From positions 874,001 to 938,000 of the forward strand of contig JACVTC010000056.1 in the NCBI GenBank assembly GCA_016946835.1: a stretch of DNA of 64,000 bases, read 5' to 3'. Shown piece after piece: positions 9,522 to 20,300 of the stretch. Below the pieces are notes generated by a model. It worked only from the letters and a program-made list of their open reading frames with translations. It was not told where the DNA came from and made no database searches. Numbering within the stretch: the stretch's first letter is position 1; each line of letters opens with the position of its first letter. Made by a program: the position numbers and the translations under genes. This stretch comes from Neocallimastix lanati (nom. inval.). Taxonomy: Eukaryota; Neocallimastigomycota; Neocallimastigomycetes; Neocallimastigales; Neocallimastigaceae.

Positions 9522-10212
9522 TGGTTCATATAATTTTAGGAATATAATAATAATTAACACAAATAATAAAATTACAATAAAAAAAATAATTTGTTTTAAA
9601 ATCAATATTTTTTTATTTAAATTTATAAAAGAAAAATAATAATATAATTATTTATTTAATAAAAAGAAAGTTATTGATTATATTTTATTTCACTAAAATT
9701 ACATGTATTTATATTTTTTTATCAAATTAAAATTTGTAAAGCCTAACTATTTTTTTAATAAACTAATTACTAATTATTTTTATAAATAAAACATTTAAAT
9801 TGAAATTGAATTATTATTTTAGTTAATAATATTATTGTTATAAATAGTAGTTATATATTATTGAATTATTAATTATTTAATAATAGTTTAATACTAATAT
9901 ATATAAAATAAAAATAAAGAGATTATACAGAATATTTTATTGTGGTTTAGTTAAATTTAGTAATTAAAAATAAATTTATATTGATAACGAAAATTTTAAC
10001 TAATTAAATAGATTTGATTATTTTCAATATAACATAATACAAAAGAAATATAATATTAATATATTAAGTGGGCAAGGACAATATTCTTGGCTAAAGATTT
10101 TTAATACATTATATGGAATCGGATCGATAATTCAAAAAGGAATTATAAGTTAATTGGTGATTTATTAACTTAAGATTTCTATTTAGTAATATTTGAAGAA
10201 TATTGGAAAGTT
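9522..10212 (-). repeat. 5' LTR of element A, truncated at its outer end
   Basis: Matches 3300-3990 with very few substitutions. The remaining end of the LTR (equivalent to 3991-4077) is absent. At 10213 the sequence switches abruptly to the GC-richer coding sequence of element C. Promoter sequences of A (U3) lie at the truncated side, so A may have lost part of its promoter. Confidence 0.8.
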
Positions 10213-13200
10213 AAAGGCGCCTGAAAACACAAGAAAAACTACAAGGAGTGGTTCTCTGAAGAGTTCGGTGGGCAGCGTGACTGCAGAGAGTAGTCCTACG
10301 CCCGTAGAAGCACCTCCATCTCGACGCCAAAATACAGGAGACAAGAAAATGTTTACTACTCCTGAGAAACCAGCTGCTTCTAAACCTAAACCAGCTGCGG
10401 CGCCTGAGAAGAGTCAACCCGAGGCTAGTAAACCTGAAGCCAGTAGGCCAGGAACTAACCAAGGAGAAAGTTCAAGCAAAAATGTTAATGCTGGAGCGAT
10501 GGACTTTGCTGCTTTGCTGAGTAAGCAGATGGAGGACTTTAAGAACATGATAATAAGCACTCAGCAACAGACGGCTGCGATGATAGAACAGATGCAAAAC
10601 CAAAGTGAAATGAGATTCGCTAAAATTGAAGCCGAACTAAGCAACTTCATCCCCGCTGTGGACCAACGATTTGGAGAGGTTGAGAGGCGTGTGGAAGAAG
10701 AGGAGTCTAGTAGCCAAGCTAGTGTGCTAGAGCTTCAAAAGGTACAAGCGTATCTAAGTCAGCAACTTGCTGAAAGTAAAGATAAAGAGGCCGCTGTTAA
10801 AGCTGAAATCAAAAAGATTGAAACCTATCTGGATGCGGACCAGATAAAAGGAAAACAAATACAACAAGACCTAGAGGATAAATGTCAAAAATTGTTCAAG
10901 ATTGAGGAATTCTTGGATGCGAACCAAGAAAGGGATAAGGTACACTTGCATGAGCTCGAAGAAAAAATCGAGAAGCTAATGGCCATTAACCAGGTACAGC
11001 AACAGGAGATCGAACGACTGGGTAAGCTGGCTTTGGATGCTCAGAATAAGGAGCAGGCATCGACGAGCAAACCTTTCCCACTACACATAGATACTAAAGA
11101 AGCAAGATACGGTAGTTATCACCACTTCACGCCGCCTATAATGACCAGAAGTGCGATGGAAGATGTGGTTATGACCGACGCGTACCCTGTGGAGTACGAA
11201 CGAGACATCCCAATGTTCAATGGTGAAAATGGAGATGTAGAATCATTTATTGACAGGTTAAAAAGGTACTTTGGTAGACATCAGAAGTATTACCAAAGCG
11301 AGCCCACGGCTATGTTGTACTTTATTGAGGACCACTTACAAGGAACTGCTAAGAAGTGGTACCAAATGGACGAAGTATTCAAACAACGAGATGACCCACA
11401 ACCTCAAAGGTTGATGGATAGATTGCTGAAGGAATTTAAAAGCGAAAGAACGTTGGAAGAAGTTAAAACAGCAATGCTTAAACTTAGGCACGATTGGGGT
11501 AAAGCCTATGAATACCTATCAGAATTCAATAGGTTAAGTAGAATACTTCAGCTAACAGATGAAACCAAAAGACTACTACTCGTACAACAAGTTAGACCCT
11601 CGGTTCGTGAAGCCTTTTATGATCTACCTGCAGAAAAGCAAACCTTAGAAGATTACGTGACTTGCCTAAGGAGATGCGACACATTCCCCGCGGATTACAA
11701 AGATGATTACCTAGAAAGATACGAATACAACCGCGAGAGGAAGATAGCCATCATGGCCCTACTTGGAATGATGGACCCGCGAAGACCCTCCAAGGATATT
11801 GAAGCCAAAAGAAGGAGGAACAGCGATAATCGCCGAGGCGATAAAAGAGATTTCAGTAGGAAAGAGCCTACTAAGCAAAATAATTACGATAAAAACAAGA
11901 AAGAAGGATATAACCACAATAGTGGTAAAGATTTCAGTACGAGACCAAGCGAAAAACAAAATTACTATAAAGACTCACGTACCAGCAGTAATAATCCAAT
12001 CCCCAAGACAGCACTTCTAATGCAAGCTGGGTCTGAGTGCGAAGAATTTGTGCCCGAGGCCAAGATAAGTAATCTTCGTACCAAAGAGGGGCTCCAAGAT
12101 TTAAATGTGCTGTACGATACTGGATCACAGATCAACATGATCCATCCGCAGTTAGCCAAGGAGATGGGACTCAAGACAGAAGACCGTCCCTTAACGTTCA
12201 CTACTGCCGCTGGTAAAGTGCTGATACCACAGGTTACGGAAGAGTTCAAGATTAAGATTAAGCTGGTAGAAGAGCGTACTGGTAAAGTCAAATGGTATGA
12301 CTTTAATACAAGATGCAGGCTAGCCGAGGCTATGCCGAGAACGATCATTCTGGGATCAAGATTCATGGATAGACATTTAATCTATAGAAAGATTGACGTC
12401 CATGATCAACAGCCTAAGGTATATAAAATAGATGGCGAAAGACCAGGGCTACCAGATGTAGACTCACCAGAAGAGTGCGCAGGTGAAAGTATCTACATGG
12501 TGCAACTCCCAGAAGAAAGAGAAGAAGCTGTGCAAAAGGAGATTCAACCTACAGCGAGAATTACCAAAATTATAAATCAGGTTATTGATAACCAGAAGTT
12601 GAAGGACACGGTGTATGAATTAACGAGGCAATATTACCGTGATAGAGGAATTGAGTATACGATGGATTACTACGATTATTTAGTGGATTACGATAAATGG
12701 GCAGATTGGTTCAAGGTACAGAAGACTAAAAATCTAAAGGAGAGCGAAATTAATAAAAACCCTACGGAAAGTAGTGCACAAAAAGATAGCCAGACAAAAG
12801 ATCATCTAGCCATGATCACGCAAGAGGATTCGGTGGCGGAAACAATCAGAAAAGTGGGACTTGAGAAACTATTGTCAATAGGCGAAATTATAGATAAGTA
12901 TTATGGGGACTTAACGGAAGCATTCAATGAAGAAATCGCTGAGACATTACCAGAGCACAGGCCGTATGATTGTAAAATAGAATTAGAGCCTGATGCCCCA
13001 CTTTATAAGGGAGCTATCTACCCAACGAGTCCTAAAGAAGAGAAAGCACTTAAAGAATATATTGATGAAAATTTAGCTAAGGGGTTTATAAGAAGGTCAG
13101 AATCTCCGGAGGGTTACCCTGTATTGTTCGTGCCGAAAAAATCAGGTGAGCTACGACTATGCATGGATTATCGCAAACTGAACCAATGGACTAAACGCAA

Positions 13201-15823
13201 CGCCTATCCGATCCCAAGAATTAGTGCAGTGTTCGAAGCTATGAAAGGAGCAGTTGTGTTCTCCAAGTTCGATCTAAAATCGGCCTATAACTTGGTACGA
13301 ATTCGAGAAGGCGATGAGTACAAGACAGACTTCAACACCAAGTTTGGACACTTTGAACATTTGGTAATGCCTTTTGGGCTAACCAATGCACCAGCAGTGT
13401 TCCAAAGCTTCGTGAATGATGTCTTCAGCGAGGATATCGGGAAGTACTGTCAAGTCTACCTAGATGACATCGTCGTATATTCCAAAACTTTGGAGGAACA
13501 TGTAGAGCATGTTCGAACGATTTTAAAGAAGCTGATACAACATAAACTCGTAGCTAAGATGTCCAAATGTGAGCTACATAAGTTAAAGATCTCATTTTTA
13601 GGCCATGTGGTCAGCAAGGATGGTGTAGAAACTGACCCAGAAAAGATTAAGGCCGTGGCAGATTGGCCACAACCAGAAAATATCAAGCAGATGCAAAGCT
13701 TCTTAGGCTTTTGCAATTATTACAGGAATTTTATTAAGAATTTCTCTGAAATAGCCAAACCGTTATTTAAAATGACCTCAAAGAAAGAAAAATTTGAATG
13801 GAGCGAAGAAGGATTGGCCGCGTTTCACAAATTAAAGGAAATGCTTACCTCTCCGCCAGTACTAGCTTACCCTGACCACGAGAAACAGTTCTTCGTTGAA
13901 TGTGATGCTAGTAATTATGCGATAGGAGGTGTGCTGTCACAGAAAGGAGACGATGGTACCCTTCATCCTATATATTATTATTCTAAGACACTTAGTAAGG
14001 CTGAAGTAAATTATTCGATTACAGAGAAAGAACTATTAGCCATTAAGACTGCTTTTACAGAATGGCGACACTTGCTTCAAGGTGCAAAGCATAAGATTAT
14101 TGTTTATAGTAACCACAGAAATCTGTTGTTCGCTACCAAACCACAATTACTAACTCCTAGGCAAATTAGATGGCAAGAACTATTCGCCACATACTGGTTT
14201 GAAATAGTTTACAGACCTGGGAAGAAAAATGGTAAAGCTGACGCCCTCTCAAGAGTTGAAACGGAGAAAACTGAGGTTAAAGAATTTGATAAAGACAGTT
14301 TATTAAAACCCGATCAATTGGTAGGATTTGATGACGTAGATGGAGAAGCTAGTTATCTAGCCTTAGCTACCAATTTCGTGGATTATATCAAGCAGGCCTA
14401 CCGACAGGACAAAATGGCCCAAGAGATTATGAAAGATCTAGCAGAAGATGCCAGAAATAATTATAACAAGAAGCATTGGCTAGAAGTAGATGGCCTTCTG
14501 GTTAGAAAGGAAAACCCTGAACAAATTTACGTGCCCACAACGTTCAGGAAAACAATTATTCAATTAAACCATGACTCAGAGTACGCAGGACACTTAGGAA
14601 TTGATAAGACTTCGGACCTAGTATCTAGGAATTTCTACTGGCCGAAGATGAGGAAGGATATATCAGGCTACGTGAAAGCTTGTAGAACCTGCGCTACTAA
14701 GAAGGATGATCGCCATAAAGAATATGGTACTGCGGTAAGAGTTCCGGTCGCAGAATTACCCTGGCAAGAGGTACAATTGGATTTTATAACTGATCTGCCA
14801 GTGAAGAGTAGAGTAAGGACCAATAGTGGTTATATTTGGGAAACGAAGAGAGCAGGTTGTATCCTAGTATGCTGCGATAAATTAACCAAGATGATACACC
14901 TGATAGGATTTAAACATGTACCCAACGCTAACGAGACTGCTGACGCATTCCTAAAGGAGATTTACAGGCTGCATGGATTCCCTAAGGTAGTTACAACCGA
15001 TAGAGGAGTTCAGTTCACCAGTCAGGTATGGAAGGAACTACTAGAGTTCTTCGGGACCGAAGTAAACCATGCTACCACTAGTCACCATGAGACAGTAGGC
15101 CAAGTGGAAAGGAACAATGCCTACGTAGAGACTTATTTACGGTGCTTCGTGGGAACTTATGATGATGAAAGTTGGATGGACTACTTGTTCTTAGCAGAGT
15201 TCTGCTGTAACAACGCAATCCACGCTTCTACCCAACAATCTCCTTTCCTCACCTTATATAACTACCAGGTACACAACTCCCCTAAGACAGCCGATTTAGT
15301 ACACTCGTTAGGCGAAGCCAAAATGATCGATAGCTTTGCTCACAACTTGGGAAACCTAAAGCACATCCTAGAAATCGCCCAAACAAGATACCTGGATAAT
15401 ATGGATAGGACCCGTACAGATAATTACCCTAGGTACAGGTTGTTAGATAAAGTATGGCTAAAGAAACCTGAAAATTATGACGCGTTGCCATTCTACAAGC
15501 TTACCACAAGAAAATTCGGACCATTCAAGGTAGTTGGTGTCGACGAAGAAAAGAAGAATTATAGATTAGATATAAGTCGTTCACCTTTCCCAAATATGTA
15601 CCCAGTGTTCCATGTGAGTGAATTGGAACCATTCTACAAATTACCTAAAACATTAGTGCCGGCTCCTGCAGGAAACCAAAAGATAATTCATATCCTTGGA
15701 TCAAGGAAATACCAAGGACTTTATCAATACCTGGTTGCGTACCAGAATGATAAACAAGAGTGGGTCAACGCCGACGTGATCGACGACAATCCTCACTACA
15801 CAGAATTGCTGGAGGATTACTAA
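10193..15823 (+). CDS. gag-pol: Gag-pol polyprotein of chromovirus C
   Basis: 1876-codon open frame. The first codons (TTG at 10193) come from the LTR of element A, so the true Gag start is lost. A Ser/Pro/Lys-rich N-terminus is followed by a heptad-rich coiled-coil region (about 150-290) and a retrotransposon Gag domain (about 340-500, IPMFNGENGDVESFIDRL). A basic linker follows, with no CCHC knuckle. Protease YDTGSQINM is near 640, RT with VMPFGLTNAP and YLDD near 1089, and RNase H starts near 1236. The integrase has an H2C2 finger (GHLG...CRTCATKK), QLDFITDLP (about 1528), TTDRGVQF (about 1602) and GQVERNNAYVE (about 1639). The chromodomain fills the last 60 residues or so (YQYLVAYQNDKQEWVNAD). 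RNase H reads YSNH (N1307) where TDH is usual. The frame is otherwise uninterrupted. Confidence 0.92.
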   Translation: MKNIGKLKAPENTRKTTRSGSLKSSVGSVTAESSPTPVEAPPSRRQNTGDKKMFTTPEKPAASKPKPAAAPEKSQPEASKPEASRPGTNQGESSSKNVNAGAMDFAALLSKQMEDFKNMIISTQQQTAAMIEQMQNQSEMRFAKIEAELSNFIPAVDQRFGEVERRVEEEESSSQASVLELQKVQAYLSQQLAESKDKEAAVKAEIKKIETYLDADQIKGKQIQQDLEDKCQKLFKIEEFLDANQERDKVHLHELEEKIEKLMAINQVQQQEIERLGKLALDAQNKEQASTSKPFPLHIDTKEARYGSYHHFTPPIMTRSAMEDVVMTDAYPVEYERDIPMFNGENGDVESFIDRLKRYFGRHQKYYQSEPTAMLYFIEDHLQGTAKKWYQMDEVFKQRDDPQPQRLMDRLLKEFKSERTLEEVKTAMLKLRHDWGKAYEYLSEFNRLSRILQLTDETKRLLLVQQVRPSVREAFYDLPAEKQTLEDYVTCLRRCDTFPADYKDDYLERYEYNRERKIAIMALLGMMDPRRPSKDIEAKRRRNSDNRRGDKRDFSRKEPTKQNNYDKNKKEGYNHNSGKDFSTRPSEKQNYYKDSRTSSNNPIPKTALLMQAGSECEEFVPEAKISNLRTKEGLQDLNVLYDTGSQINMIHPQLAKEMGLKTEDRPLTFTTAAGKVLIPQVTEEFKIKIKLVEERTGKVKWYDFNTRCRLAEAMPRTIILGSRFMDRHLIYRKIDVHDQQPKVYKIDGERPGLPDVDSPEECAGESIYMVQLPEEREEAVQKEIQPTARITKIINQVIDNQKLKDTVYELTRQYYRDRGIEYTMDYYDYLVDYDKWADWFKVQKTKNLKESEINKNPTESSAQKDSQTKDHLAMITQEDSVAETIRKVGLEKLLSIGEIIDKYYGDLTEAFNEEIAETLPEHRPYDCKIELEPDAPLYKGAIYPTSPKEEKALKEYIDENLAKGFIRRSESPEGYPVLFVPKKSGELRLCMDYRKLNQWTKRNAYPIPRISAVFEAMKGAVVFSKFDLKSAYNLVRIREGDEYKTDFNTKFGHFEHLVMPFGLTNAPAVFQSFVNDVFSEDIGKYCQVYLDDIVVYSKTLEEHVEHVRTILKKLIQHKLVAKMSKCELHKLKISFLGHVVSKDGVETDPEKIKAVADWPQPENIKQMQSFLGFCNYYRNFIKNFSEIAKPLFKMTSKKEKFEWSEEGLAAFHKLKEMLTSPPVLAYPDHEKQFFVECDASNYAIGGVLSQKGDDGTLHPIYYYSKTLSKAEVNYSITEKELLAIKTAFTEWRHLLQGAKHKIIVYSNHRNLLFATKPQLLTPRQIRWQELFATYWFEIVYRPGKKNGKADALSRVETEKTEVKEFDKDSLLKPDQLVGFDDVDGEASYLALATNFVDYIKQAYRQDKMAQEIMKDLAEDARNNYNKKHWLEVDGLLVRKENPEQIYVPTTFRKTIIQLNHDSEYAGHLGIDKTSDLVSRNFYWPKMRKDISGYVKACRTCATKKDDRHKEYGTAVRVPVAELPWQEVQLDFITDLPVKSRVRTNSGYIWETKRAGCILVCCDKLTKMIHLIGFKHVPNANETADAFLKEIYRLHGFPKVVTTDRGVQFTSQVWKELLEFFGTEVNHATTSHHETVGQVERNNAYVETYLRCFVGTYDDESWMDYLFLAEFCCNNAIHASTQQSPFLTLYNYQVHNSPKTADLVHSLGEAKMIDSFAHNLGNLKHILEIAQTRYLDNMDRTRTDNYPRYRLLDKVWLKKPENYDALPFYKLTTRKFGPFKVVGVDEEKKNYRLDISRSPFPNMYPVFHVSELEPFYKLPKTLVPAPAGNQKIIHILGSRKYQGLYQYLVAYQNDKQEWVNADVIDDNPHYTELLEDY

Positions 15824-16452
15824 GATTTTAGCTATAGCCAGTTCATCGCTAGCGTCGTCAACCATTAGTAGCTTGCTCCTTGAGAGAGGCCTTGTAACAG
15901 ATACATGGTAACTTCAAGCCTATCCAATGATAGTTCTTTGGTTACGTAACGTATCTCTAAACAGCTAGCAATTTCGGCTAATCAAATAAAATCTTTTATT
16001 ACTTTCGTACATTAAATTTTATTAATTTATAAATAATTATATAGTTAAATATTTATTTAAATATATTTTATTTAGTGATTAGTAAACTAAGTTAAATTAA
16101 ATTATTTACCAATCATAATATTATTGACATGTATAAATAATAATTGAACTTGTAACTGTAACGCACTAGCGTTACTATTATCGTAAATTGTTATTATAAA
16201 TATTAAAATTATTAAATAAAAAATATAATTATTAAATAAGAAATATTGCTCAGTGTAAGCCCAGTAACTGATAACAAATAAAGTTATAAAGTGCTGCGCT
16301 ATATTCTAGTGTAATAAGAAATAATAATTATAGAATTAATTAATTTAGTGTTTATTATTAACAACTCGAATAGAGAGGAGTTAAGTTATCTTAGCCTTTA
16401 GATTTAGTTATTATTCGTTATTTTAGTTAATAATAAACTTACCTTTTACATT
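10213..16452 (+). mobile_element. Chromovirus-type Ty3/gypsy element C, 5'-truncated
   Basis: A single long gag-pol frame with a C-terminal chromodomain identifies a chromovirus. Its 5' LTR, PBS and leader are missing: the frame begins inside the cut LTR of element A. 3' of the stop, 15824-16452 is a mixed-composition tail that probably holds the start of its 3' LTR. No second copy is in the window to set LTR ends. Element B has inserted at 16452/24464, so the rest of this tail may continue at 24464. Base composition is visibly GC-richer than in all other elements here. Confidence 0.75.
15824..16452 (+). other. 3' tail of element C, probable partial LTR, no gene
   Basis: Moderately GC-rich to about 16000, then AT-rich. 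It contains a perfect hairpin GTAACGC-ACTA-GCGTTAC near 16158-16175. A TGTAACAGATAC at about 15893 could be an LTR start, but no second copy is present to confirm it. The stretch ends at the CATT target duplication of element B. Confidence 0.4.
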
Positions 16453-16762
16453 TGTTAAGGTTTTAGAGAATTAAATAAAAATAAAGTAAGGAAACACAAA
16501 TTTTATTTATTTATTTATTATTTTTATTTATAAATTTATTTGATTTTATTTGATTTGATGATATTTAAAAATTAGTAGCAAAATTTACAACTATTTATAC
16601 TTTTTTTTTCAAGGCATAAAAGTTGTTCTTGCCACTAAATTACATTTTATTATTATTTTTCTTTTTATATATAAAAACTATTAAATTTAAATTGATTTTT
16701 ATAATCAATTATATAAAATTTAATTATAACAATATAAATAAAATACATTTATAATATTAATA

Positions 16763-16814
<52 letters not shown>

Positions 16815-17301
16815 CTATCTAAAATATTACTAATAAGAATTTATTTAATTGGCTAAAATTTTTATTACAATCTGTTAAAATATTCAAATAAAAATAAAAA
16901 TACTATTCTAATATAAAGGTTTTTAATAAAATAAAATATTTTTCAATATAAAATAAAACATTTCGATATAAAATTTTATAATAAAAGTTAAAATATAATA
17001 TATAAATTTTTAATTATCAATATATAAAAATATTATTAATACAAATTTTCATTATTAATATAAAAATAAAAAAATAAGATTTATTATTAAAATTGTTAAT
17101 ATAAGTTTTAAATATATAAAAATATTACTATTAATATAAGATTTAATATAAAAATTATAAAGTTTAATATAATTTTTGATCTAATTTTTAATCTTTGAAT
17201 TTAAAAATTTATTAAAGTACAAAAATAATAATGTACACATAATGTATTAGAAATAAATCGTAGATTTAATTAAGAATGCATTATTTAGTACATTCTTATC
17301 A
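16453..17301 (-). repeat. 3' LTR of element B
   Basis: 849 bp, plus-strand ends TGTTAAGGTTTTAG and TACATTCTTATCA. Repeated at 23615-24463. It is followed by AGATGCCCCGAC, the complement of the polypurine tract (minus strand GTCGGGGCATCT). A 43-nt T run is at 16767-16809. Confidence 0.92.
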
Positions 17302-17319
17302 AGATGCCCCGACGAAGAC

Positions 17320-20300
17320 TCAAGCTTCTCTGTAAGCGGAGTTAAACTTTACTAAATTTTTAAAATGAACATTCCTATCGAGTTGTTTCCCAGTTTTCTG
17401 ATCGATTAAGGTTGCCGTGTTGAATTGAATTTTTAAAATTTTAAATGGTCCATTGTAATATGGTTCTAGCTTAGTGCGGCTAAAGTTTCTAACAAGAACA
17501 AGATCACCAGCTTTTAATTCTTTTCCTTTTTTCATACTTATTTGTTCTTCTCGTCTTGTTGCCCAATACTTGTTAGCATTCTTCACATTTTCGCATGCTT
17601 CTCTAGTCCATTGATAATGACGAACAAATTTTTCCATTAAAATTTCATCATACGATTTACCTGCATTTTCAATTGTTCTTATGGCTATATCATAAGGCTG
17701 TTGGTCTTCTCTTCCATATACTAATTCAAAACTAGAATGTCCGGTAGCTGTGTTTTTGGTAGTTCGAAGTGCCCATAAAGCAGAAGGTAAAACTTCATCC
17801 CAATCTTGATTTTTCCTTCCTAATAAACGAAGTAATTTTCCAATTTCTTTATTTCGGTTTTCAGTGAGACCATTGGATTCAGGGTGATAGGTAGCTATGA
17901 ATTTTACATAAACATCATAAAGATCAAGAAAGATTTTAGTCATATCAGAAGTGAATTGGACTCCATTATCTGTAGTAATAACTTGAGGCACACCATGTCT
18001 TGCAAAAACGTTTATTAAAAATTTAATTATATCAGAGGAAGTTATGTTTTCAGTGGGTTCGGCTTCAACCCATTTGGTAAAGTAATCAACAGTTACTATA
18101 ATATATTGATTATTATTTCTTGTTTTTGGTAACGGTCCTATAATATCTAATCCTAAATGCACAAAGGGACCCTCCACTTTAGTTGGATGGTTTTCGGTTG
18201 GTTCTGGATATGGTTGAGGACGATTTAATTGGCATTTTTCACAATTACTAACAATTCTTTTGATATCTTTAATCATATGATTCCAATAAAAGTTTTTCTT
18301 AAGTCTTTGATATGTTTTGTAATATCCTTCGTGGCCAATATTATGAGCTTCTAAAATTAATTTAAACCTTTCATTTTCGTCCGTTATTAATTTTCTATAA
18401 TTTCCATTGTCGATAAAGTAATCTTCACCATCAATAACAGTAAACTTTTCATTAATAAATTCCTTTATAACCTTAGATAATAATTCTTCATTATTTCCAT
18501 TAGTAATTTTTGTTAATAATATCTTTCTCTCTTCCTTACTTTTCATTCTTGAAAGAGCATCAGCTAACACATTCTTTTTGCCTGATTCATATTTTATATT
18601 AATTCCAAGCATACTAGCGGTTAGACACCATCTTGTTTGCCTTGCATTCAAAGGTTCTTTATTCTTAAATAAACCAACTAATGGTTTATGATCTGTGTAA
18701 ATAGTTGTAGGTAATGGATTTCCTTCAATATAAGATTTAAATTTAGTCATACAGTAAAATAAAGCTGTTCCTTCCAAATCTGTGATACCATAATTCTTTT
18801 CAGTTTTCTTCAAACTTCTACTTATAAAGTGTATTGGATGCTCCTTACCGGTTTCTTCTTCTTTTTGTAAAAGAACTCCACCAATTCCATTATACGAAGC
18901 ATCAGTTCTAATGATAAAAGGTTTGTCAAATGACGGAAATTTTAGAATAGGTGCATTGATTAATTTTTCTTTTAGGAGTTCAAAGCTTTCTTGTTGTTCT
19001 TTATTCCATTCATATTTAGTATTCTTTTTCAATAATTTACATAAAGGTGAGGTAATTTGAGCATATTTAGGGATAAAGTCACGATAATACCCTATTGCTC
19101 CTAGAAATGATCTTAATTCATGAATTGATGAAGGGGCTTCCCACTTCTTAATAGCTGTTATTTTACTTTCCATGGGACTTAATCCTTTAGTAGTAAGTTT
19201 GTGACCTAATACATCAACTTCAGTTTGAAGAAAATGGCACTTTTCAATATTAATTTTTAACTTGTTTTCTTTAAATACTTCTAATACTTGTTTAATATGA
19301 ATTAAATGTTCTTCGATACTTTTTGAATAGATCAAAACATCATCAATAAATACATAAACAAATTCACCAATAAAAGGGAATAAAATTTTATTCATTTCTC
19401 TTTGGAAGGTTGAGGGAGCTCCAGTAAGTCCAAAAGGCATAACCTTAAATTGATAATTTCCAAACTTAGTAGTGAAAGTGGTTACTTCAACGCTTTCTTC
19501 ATCCATTAAGATTTGGTGAAAACCAGAAAATAAATCAAGAGTTGTAAATATTTTAGATCCTCCGAGACTATCAAAAATTTCATCTATATATGGAACTGAA
19601 TAAGAATCTTTTTCTGTCATATCATTGACTTTTCGGTAGTCAATACACAAGCGCCACTTTCCATTGTGTTTTAGAATGAGTACTACTGGAGATGACCATT
19701 CTGAACAGGATGGTTCTATCAATCCTTTCTTAATAAGCTTTGTAAGTTCTTCTTTTAAGATATCTGATTTTAATTTAGTTAACCTATAACTTCTTAATTT
19801 TACTGGCTTTGCATTTGCTTTCAAACGGATCTTATGTGGTGAAAGTTTAGAAGGAGTTAGTTCTTCTGTTGAAGTGGCAACTATGTCAATCATTTCTTTG
19901 AGAATTTTAATAATTTGTTCTTTATAATCTTTATTTAAGGTACTTAAAAATTCATCACTCTCAATAAATTCCATTGGAGTTAATTCCTTTATAATTTCCT
20001 TTTCATTATTCGTTTCTTTAACTTTTCTAATAGTGCAAATTATACTTTCTTCATCATAATATTGATTATTTATTTTAGCTATTTCTTCGTATTCACTTTC
20101 TGACAAAAGTTTACATAAACTGTTTAAGGTCGGATGAATAAATAAACAATGATCGATTTGAGTTTTAAAGTTTATTAACATATCATAAAATGAGTCTTCT
20201 TTCTCAATAATTCTAAAGTCCGCATTAAATTCATAATTTTTAATTTTTACTGGTAATCGAACAATAATTCCTTCCGAGTATTCTTCATCTTGTGTTGCTA

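Larger units (their letters stand above)
3300..10212 (-). mobile_element. Ty3/gypsy element A, defective, right LTR truncated
   Basis: Transcribed on the minus strand, in the order LTR (9522-10212), PBS, structured leader, gag, -1 frameshift site, pol, PPT, LTR (3300-4077). The two LTRs match over 691 bp with only a few differences and no indel, so the insertion is fairly young. The right LTR lacks the last 87 bp or so found in the left copy, because it is cut where element C begins. Gag carries an in-frame stop and the integrase has lost a catalytic Asp, so the element cannot be autonomous. Its organisation and proteins closely parallel element B. Confidence 0.85.

Noticed and set aside
16767-16809. 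43-nt T run as a poly(A) tail of a LINE or retrogene on the minus strand
   Set aside because: It lies inside the LTR of element B and is present in both LTR copies, so it is an internal homopolymer of the LTR.
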